The notes under the pieces are model-generated. The model worked only from the letters and a program-made list of their open reading frames with translations, searched no databases and was not told the origin of the DNA. Shown here piece by piece: positions 29,344 to 33,436 of a stretch of 33,436 nucleotides of DNA. Position 1 is the stretch's first letter. Every line of letters begins with the position of its first letter. A program made the position numbers and the translations under genes. The DNA comes from CAZFOB01 sp964520325 (GTDB lineage: Bacteria > Actinomycetota > JAICYB01), in contig CAZFOB010000029.1 in NCBI GenBank assembly GCA_964520325.1, positions 1 through 33,436 of the forward strand, read 5' to 3'.

Positions 29344-30450
29344 ATGTCGGACACCGATGTCGCCAGCACCGTCGAGGCTGCCACGCTGGGGCAGATGTCC
29401 GACATGGACATCGACAACGTCTACGCGCTCATGGACGTCCAGCTCCGCGAGCGACCCGGCCCCGTCGATCTGTACCGGCGCTGGGAGCGCCAGAACTGGT
29501 CGGTCTTCGACTTGGACTTCACCCGCGATACGCAGGACTGGGGACGCATGCCGTCACTGCTCAAGGGCGACCTGCTTTTCAGCCTGAGCGGGTTCTTCCT
29601 CGGTGAGGCCGCGGTCACCGACACCCTGTCCCCGCTCGTGGGAGCCGCACCGACCGATGACGATCGGCATTTCCTGGCCACGCAGCTCGCGGACGAAGCG
29701 AGACACACCGTCTTCTTCACTCGCTTCTTCCGGGAGGTCCTGGGGATCGCGTCCGTCGAGGAGGCGAAGGCGTCGATCGAGCCGGTGCGGGTCTGGACGA
29801 GTGACGAAGGTGGGTTCGGCGTCCTTTTCTACAAGCACTTGTCTGAGGTCACCGATGCCGTCCGCATGGACCCGTCCGACTACGGCAAGTGGATCGACGG
29901 CGTCGTGTTCTATCACATGTTGCTCGAAGGCATGCTCGCCCTCCACGGACAGCGCAACATCCTTCAGGGCTTGCGTCTGTTCGGCGTTCTGCCCGCCTTC
30001 CGGGCGGGCTTCACGGCGGTGACACGAGACGAGTCCCGGCACGTGAACTACGCGGCGTACGCGCTGTCGAAGGCCATCGAGGCGGGTTACGAAGAGCGGA
30101 TCCTCTCCACGATCCACAGCTACCTCGACGCGACATGTGACGTGCTCTCGAAACCGATCCGTCGTTTCACCCCACCGACGTCCGAAGACATGGCCGACCT
30201 TCAGGCCTTCCTTCCCGCGGGATCCACACCCCCGCAGCGCAACCTCCGCGATTTGTTGGGCAACCCTGTCCTCCAGCTCCAGAAGCGGCTGCGCGCGGCG
30301 GGCGTAGGTGATGCGCCACTCGAGTCGATCTCGGTGCAGTGGTGGGCACGCATCGAAGCGAACTTCGATGTGTACGAGCAGCGCTTCGGGGAGGTCCATC
30401 CGGCGCGAGCTCAGGAGCGGACGGCCTCGACGTTGGGCAGCGCGCGGTAG
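29344..30450 (+). CDS. R2-like ligand-binding oxidase (R2lox-like)
   Basis: 368 residues; the ATG at 29344 follows GAGGAGGCGGAG. A ferritin-like four-helix bundle with dinuclear-metal ligands Glu88 (LGEAAVTD), Glu118 and His121 (DEARHTVFF), Glu195 (LLEGMLALHG), Glu230 and His233 (DESRHVNY). DLDFTRDTQDW and these blocks align with mycobacterial R2lox (Rv0233-type). Val91 and Tyr190, the pair that forms the tyrosine-valine ether crosslink in R2lox, are both present, which separates it from a true ribonucleotide reductase R2. The protein probably binds a Mn/Fe cofactor and oxidises a fatty-acid-like ligand. It is about 50 residues longer than Rv0233. Confidence 0.85.
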   Translation: MSDTDVASTVEAATLGQMSDMDIDNVYALMDVQLRERPGPVDLYRRWERQNWSVFDLDFTRDTQDWGRMPSLLKGDLLFSLSGFFLGEAAVTDTLSPLVGAAPTDDDRHFLATQLADEARHTVFFTRFFREVLGIASVEEAKASIEPVRVWTSDEGGFGVLFYKHLSEVTDAVRMDPSDYGKWIDGVVFYHMLLEGMLALHGQRNILQGLRLFGVLPAFRAGFTAVTRDESRHVNYAAYALSKAIEAGYEERILSTIHSYLDATCDVLSKPIRRFTPPTSEDMADLQAFLPAGSTPPQRNLRDLLGNPVLQLQKRLRAAGVGDAPLESISVQWWARIEANFDVYEQRFGEVHPARAQERTASTLGSAR

Positions 30451-30595
30451 CGTCGCACCCACTCGGAGATCACGCATCGCCGGATCTACATCGCTCAGGA
30501 CAGCGTCGACCCGTCTACGACTTCCACAAAGCGACGCGCGCGTAGCCTGTGACAGCCAGGCGGCGCCACGACTGACCTCGTACGATGCAGCGGTC

Positions 30596-30671
30596 GCCCC
30601 CGTAGCTCAGGGGATAGAGCACCGGTTTCCTAAACCGGGTGTCGGAGGTTCGAGTCCTCCCGGGGGCGCCA
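30596..30671 (+). tRNA. tRNA-Arg (CCT)
   Basis: A full cloverleaf: acceptor GCCCCCG/CGGGGGC, D-arm GCTC..GAGC, anticodon arm CCGGT-TTCCTAA-ACCGG with anticodon CCT, T-arm GGAGG-TTCGAGT-CCTCC, discriminator G and encoded CCA (30669-30671). A TACGAT -10 box lies at 30581-30586. This is the intact copy of the tRNA whose 5' halves occur at 18034 and 24463. Confidence 0.97.
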
Positions 30672-30687
30672 AATTCTGTTAACCACT

Positions 30688-30715
30688 GAAAAATCGCTTT
30701 GACATGCGGTTTTTC
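30688..30715 (+). terminator. Terminator-like hairpin after tRNA-Arg
   Basis: GAAAAATCGC pairs with GCGGTTTTTC (one G-U pair) around an 8-base loop. The descending strand ends in a T5 run. It lies 16 bases past the tRNA. Confidence 0.6.
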
Positions 30716-30772
30716 GTTTGGCTTGGAAAAGGGCGCAATTTCGCGGCATAAGCGTTTTCCCAGGTCAGAATT

Positions 30773-30804
30773 GGGTTCGAACATCGTCCTCCCGGCGGGC
30801 AAAT
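30773..30804 (+). repeat. Degenerate tRNA-Arg 3'-half-like copy
   Basis: GGTTCGA, then GTCCTCCCGG, GGGC and CAAATT recur in the same order as in the tRNA 3' end and its downstream flank (30651-30676), with small gaps. It may be a decayed right attachment site of an element that used this tRNA. Confidence 0.4.
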
Positions 30805-30839
30805 TTCGGCACTTCCGCCAATGATTTCGTCGTTTCTCT

Positions 30840-30902
30840 GGGCGCACACTGAGCTCATGGATCACAACCAGGGGGTCGCAGGTTCGATTCCTGCCACGCC
30901 CA
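30840..30902 (+). pseudogene. tRNA-Val(CAC)-like remnant
   Basis: T-arm GCAGG-TTCGATT-CCTGC and acceptor 3' strand CACGCCC plus A are perfect. An anticodon arm CATGG-ATCACAA-CCAGG (one mismatch) would give anticodon CAC. GGGCGCA at 30840 can pair over five bases with the acceptor end, but only about nine bases remain for the D-arm, too few. No CCA follows. It is likely a D-arm-deleted pseudogene. Confidence 0.55.
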
Positions 30903-30963
30903 CGTCGGGAGACCAGAACGTCTCTACGAGAACTGGCTCGTCGTAAGACAGCCCGCCCCACTA

Positions 30964-31302
30964 TCAGTGAGTCGCCCGGGCAGCGATCGCGAAGGGCAGA
31001 AAGTACGCGTCGAGCGACTCGCTCGTCGAACCGTACTCATTCTCGCCGACGAGGAAGTCGCAGATCAGCTCCCTGGCCCGCGCTGGCTCCCTCAGTCGAG
31101 CGCGCCAGCGCGGGTCTGCGATGGTCAGGTCGATGAGCTCCAGCGCACGTTCCAATGCCGCCCACATACGCTCCTGATTCCCGACGCGCTTCGCACGCAC
31201 TGCGCGCCCGACTTCACTTCCGATGTTGCCGAGTTGCTCCATGAGGCTGAACGATTGCCACCGCCCTGCGACGAGCGATGAGTGCTTCGCAACATCAGTC
31301 AT
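30964..31302 (-). CDS. Small helical protein, partner of DUF5674 gene
   Basis: 112 residues. AGRWQSFSLMEQLGNIGSEVGRAV, ALERALELIDLTIADPRWRARL, ELICDFLVGENEYGS and the C-terminal YFLPFAIAARATH match a conserved helical family of unknown function recalled from Candidate Phyla Radiation genomes (W..LSL.EQLANIGSEV; RALELLDLTI.D; D.F..DNEY.S). The match rests on memory of the pattern. Its ATG lies 8 bases inside the end of the DUF5674 gene, so the two are translationally coupled. Confidence 0.7.
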   Translation of the reverse strand: MTDVAKHSSLVAGRWQSFSLMEQLGNIGSEVGRAVRAKRVGNQERMWAALERALELIDLTIADPRWRARLREPARARELICDFLVGENEYGSTSESLDAYFLPFAIAARATH

Positions 31303-31660
31303 CGGCTCTCACCAACTCCGCGACGATCTGCTGGATCTTCTCCTGGATCGCCGGGTCCTGAACAGATCGTGACCGATTGTTCTGCGATGGCCTGACGTTG
31401 ATCATCGAGTCGAACTCCAGCCACCCTTCGCCTCCGAATCCGTCTGGATACAGATTGATCCCCCAGAGCGCGGCCTGCACCGAGCCGCGCGCCAGCAGAT
31501 ATGCCTCCTCGTCCGCGTGAAGCTCGGCGCCCAGCGCCATGACACGACGTTCGACATCAACCACGCCCTTGACCATGTCGCCGAACCGCGCCTGAGCCAT
31601 CTCGCGTATCAGGTCCAGACCGATCGGTCGATCGATGATTCGGATCGAGGAATCATCCAC
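31295..31660 (-). CDS. DUF5674-family protein
   Basis: 121 residues from a GTG at 31660. The family signature is clear: EMAQARFGDMVKGVVDVERRVMALGAELHADEEAYLL, LWGINLYP and EFDSMINVRPSQNNRSRSVQDP. The function is unknown. It is the first gene of a coupled pair with 30964-31302 and has TACCAT 7 bases before the GTG, consistent with a leaderless mRNA. Confidence 0.85.
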   Translation of the reverse strand: MDDSSIRIIDRPIGLDLIREMAQARFGDMVKGVVDVERRVMALGAELHADEEAYLLARGSVQAALWGINLYPDGFGGEGWLEFDSMINVRPSQNNRSRSVQDPAIQEKIQQIVAELVRADD

Positions 31661-31667
31661 GGCGAAG

Positions 31668-31673
31668 ATGGTA
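31668..31673 (-). promoter_or_regulatory. -10 box, probable leaderless start (DUF5674)
   Basis: Minus-strand TACCAT, 7 bases before the GTG at 31660; no ribosome-binding site. Confidence 0.4.
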
Positions 31674-31852
31674 GCCGTCGCCGCCGACCGGAACGGGTTC
31701 GGTCGCTCGCACCTGAGTCACCGCGGGTAGACGTGCCCAACCTCGATGAGTCGCCAACCCTTCGCTAAGTGAGCAGGTCAACGACCTCTTGGACGAGGTT
31801 CGACTAGTCCCGTCAGGTCCACGACGGCTAAGGGTCGTCCACCAGTCCGGGC

Positions 31853-33109
31853 ATGAACGGCTCCGTAACGCTTTCCGAACGGTCAACCCGTCATCATCGA
31901 CGTGTGAGGCGGCGCTCTGCCCAGGTTGTCGCGTGGGGTCTCGTCACAGCGACGTTCGTCCTGTGGGGACTCACGGCTGTCCTCTGGCGCCTGATCGACA
32001 GCGCACGTGTCGCGACCCCCGGCCGGGACAGTGTCGAACTCCTCATCGTCATCGGGGTCGCCGTCCTGATCTTCGGGACGACCGGAGGCCTCGTCGCCGC
32101 AAAGCGTCCGGAGAACCCGATCGGGTGGATCTTCGCCTCCACCGCCGCGATCGTCGCGCTCAAGTCGGCCACCGGCGTATACGCCGACCTCGGTCGGTTC
32201 GTTCACGGCGGCGACCTTCCGATGCTGAGTTGGGTCGCGTGGCTGTCGAACTGGGTATGGGTGCTCGCCATCGGTCCGTTCGCGACGTTCGTGTTCCTCC
32301 TCTACCCGACCGGCAGACCACCATCGCGGCGCTGGAACAAGGTCGCATGGCTGGCGGCGTTCGCCATCGGTGGGTCCGCGGTCAGCACCGCACTCACGCC
32401 CGGCCCCCTCGACCAATTCCCGACGATCGTTACTCCGGTCGCCGCACCGGGATGGGCGGAGCCTGTCGTCGCCGTCCTGGGTCTCTGTTTCCCGCTGCTG
32501 GTGGTGGCGGTCGCATGCAGCGTCGCGTCGCTCGTCGTCCGAGCACGTCGCGGTGACGCGATCGTCCGGGAGCAGGTCAAGTGGATCGCGTACGCGGGCG
32601 CGTTTCTGGTCATCGGCTTCGGATATGCGGTCCTCGGCGGGAAGTTCACGCTGTTCCCCGCGATCGGTGTGTTCGGCCCGATCGCCGCCATCGCGATCGC
32701 CGCCGCCATCGCGATCCAGCGGTACCGGCTCTTCGACATCGACCGCCTGATCAGCCGGACGATCTCCTACGGCCTCGCGACGTCGGTTCTGGTCGGCGCG
32801 TTCGCAGCGATCGTGGTGATTCCGACAGCTGCGATCGGGTCAGGGAAGGAAACGCCGGACTATGTCATCGCTATCGCGACGCTGCTCGCCGCAGTGCTGT
32901 TCCGTCCGCTGCATAACCGGACGCAGCGGCTCGTCGATCGCAGGTTCAACCGCTCCCGCTACGACGCGCAACACACGCTGGACGAATGGACATCGAGGGT
33001 CCGGGAGCAGACGGACCTTGAGACGCTCGAACACGAGCTTGTCGGCGTTGTGCGTCGGACGATGCAACCGCAGCACGCCTTCATCTGGATAGCTTCCGGC
33101 CGTAGGTAA
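31853..33109 (+). CDS. Multi-pass sensor-like membrane protein without kinase domain
   Basis: 418 residues from the ATG at 31853. A basic N-terminus, then about nine hydrophobic helices (e.g. VVAWGLVTATFVLWGLTAVL, LLIVIGVAVLIFGTTGGLVA, IGPFATFVFLLYPTGR, AIAIAAAIAIQ), followed by IQRYRLFDIDRLISRTISYGL, FRPLHNRTQRLVDRRFNRSRYDA and LETLEHELVGVVRRTMQPQHAFIWI. This is the N-terminal input module of a family of actinobacterial/chloroflexal sensor histidine kinases. Here the ORF ends at the signal-transmission helix, with no His-box or ATPase domain. The stop is in normal sequence, so it may be a stand-alone sensor subunit or a truncated kinase. No response regulator is adjacent. Confidence 0.75.
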   Translation: MNGSVTLSERSTRHHRRVRRRSAQVVAWGLVTATFVLWGLTAVLWRLIDSARVATPGRDSVELLIVIGVAVLIFGTTGGLVAAKRPENPIGWIFASTAAIVALKSATGVYADLGRFVHGGDLPMLSWVAWLSNWVWVLAIGPFATFVFLLYPTGRPPSRRWNKVAWLAAFAIGGSAVSTALTPGPLDQFPTIVTPVAAPGWAEPVVAVLGLCFPLLVVAVACSVASLVVRARRGDAIVREQVKWIAYAGAFLVIGFGYAVLGGKFTLFPAIGVFGPIAAIAIAAAIAIQRYRLFDIDRLISRTISYGLATSVLVGAFAAIVVIPTAAIGSGKETPDYVIAIATLLAAVLFRPLHNRTQRLVDRRFNRSRYDAQHTLDEWTSRVREQTDLETLEHELVGVVRRTMQPQHAFIWIASGRR

Positions 33110-33201
33110 ACCCGCAAGCTGGCGCGCCGGTTCAAGGAGCGCTCGTGTCCTAGACGAGCAGGTCCGCGAGGTGCTTAGCGAGTTCAAGTAGTCACGATGA
33201 G

Positions 33202-33289
33202 ACGGCCGGTCCTTCCGCGAAGTGAAGCTTTCGTGGATTGCCCGCGGACTGGCCGCGGGCCGAGCCACACACGGAGGTGGACCGGCCGT
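33202..33289 (+). ncRNA. Folded IS110 5' leader element, candidate bridge RNA
   Basis: An 11-base perfect long-range pairing, ACGGCCGGTCC (33202-33212) with GGACCGGCCGT (33279-33289), encloses two hairpins: an 8-bp stem (33214-33221/33230-33237) with a loop starting GTGAAG, and an 8-bp stem with loop ACTGG (33240-33247/33253-33260). The outer 3' strand covers the first two bases of the transposase GTG start and abuts its GGAGGT ribosome site. IS110 elements are known to encode a bridge RNA in the noncoding region next to the transposase; this is a good candidate for part of it, or for a translation switch. Confidence 0.55.
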
Positions 33290-33436
33290 GGAGAGCAACG
33301 TTACGCATCTCGGCTTGGATGTGCACAAGGACTCGATCGCCGTCGCGGTGCTTCGGCCCGGCGAGCTCGAGCCCGATCATCGGGTCAGCGCGCAGCGCTT
33401 CGAGGACCCGAACACCCAGCTCACCTTCGACCATCT
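33288..33436 (+). CDS. IS110-family transposase, N-terminal part
   Basis: The first 49 codons from a GTG at 33288, with GGAGGT at 33273-33278. The start VESNVTHLGLDVHKDSIAVAVL has the IS110 DEDD-type N-terminus: GLDVHK.SI.VAVL, in which the Asp belongs to the RuvC-like DEDD site. The remainder lies beyond the window edge. The adjoining leader fold may control translation or act in transposition. Confidence 0.85.
   Translation, partial: MESNVTHLGLDVHKDSIAVAVLRPGELEPDHRVSAQRFEDPNTQLTFDH

Larger units (their letters stand above)
33202..33436 (+). mobile_element. Left end of an IS110-family insertion sequence (partial)
   Basis: A transposase start plus a structured leader; the rest lies beyond the window. 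IS110 elements have no long terminal inverted repeats, so the left boundary (probably within 33110-33202) cannot be seen. Confidence 0.6.

Noticed and set aside
30515..30961. Minus-strand ORF with GRTRTSDTRFRKPVLYPLSYGG-like text
   Set aside because: That text is the well-known spurious translation of the antisense strand of a tRNA gene, here tRNA-Arg and the Val-like remnant.
31653..31886. 77-residue minus-strand ORF upstream of DUF5674
   Set aside because: It has Ser/Arg-rich shadow composition, overlaps the promoter of the DUF5674 gene and the sensor start, and has no motif. The 31661-31852 stretch appears noncoding.

Overview
The window is high-GC bacterial DNA, most likely from an actinobacterium (Actinomycetota) outside the best-known genera. 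The support is the codon bias, the gene families (R2-like ligand-binding oxidase, a TIGR02587/TIGR02588 pair, a double-length dCTP deaminase) and the many genes that have a TANNNT box only 6-9 bases before a GTG/ATG start, as expected of leaderless mRNAs. No rRNA or species marker is present, so the placement is an inference.

Region 1 (1-6.3 kb) is a type IV pilus/pseudopilus locus. A PilB/GspE-type ATPase (with an SDR gene behind it) is divergent from a tightly packed operon of three prepilin-like genes. Region 2 (6.3-18 kb) is a mosaic of small chromosomal transcription units. It holds two SnoaL/NTF2-like genes, a dienelactone hydrolase, a possible structured RNA with a terminator, a toxin-antitoxin pair with a doubtful toxin N-terminus, a SNF2 helicase with an unusual N-terminal extension and a VapBC pair. 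It continues with dCTP deaminase, an FMN split-barrel protein, a GNAT, a secreted metzincin with lectin-like repeats, a Rieske protein with reversed domain order and the TIGR02587/88 membrane pair.

Region 3 (18.03-24.46 kb) is the accessory part. It is bracketed by two 5' fragments of a tRNA-Arg(CCT) gene whose intact copy lies at 30.6 kb, with a degenerate 3'-half-like copy just beyond that. The first kilobase is a gene graveyard: a pilin C-terminus, a truncated Fic gene and a frameshifted lipoprotein gene. The last two are broken duplicates of intact genes 2 kb further on. The intact cargo is a secreted Thr/Pro-repeat protein translationally coupled to a cupredoxin-like lipoprotein and, divergently, a Fic protein followed 13 bases later by a 980-residue membrane-anchored GHSTG serine-hydrolase-like protein. 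No integrase is visible.

Region 4 (24.46-30.6 kb) lies between the second tRNA fragment and the intact tRNA. It holds a gamma-glutamyl-amine (polyamine-type) operon of SCP2-like protein, glutamine-synthetase-like ligase and PuuD-like hydrolase, two alpha/beta hydrolases and an R2lox-like oxidase. Region 5 (30.6-33.4 kb) has the intact tRNA-Arg, a tRNA-Val-like remnant, a two-gene unit (DUF5674 and partner) resembling pairs seen in Candidate Phyla bacteria, and a multi-pass sensor-like membrane protein without a kinase domain. It ends in the start of an IS110-family transposase preceded by a folded RNA element that closes on the transposase start codon.
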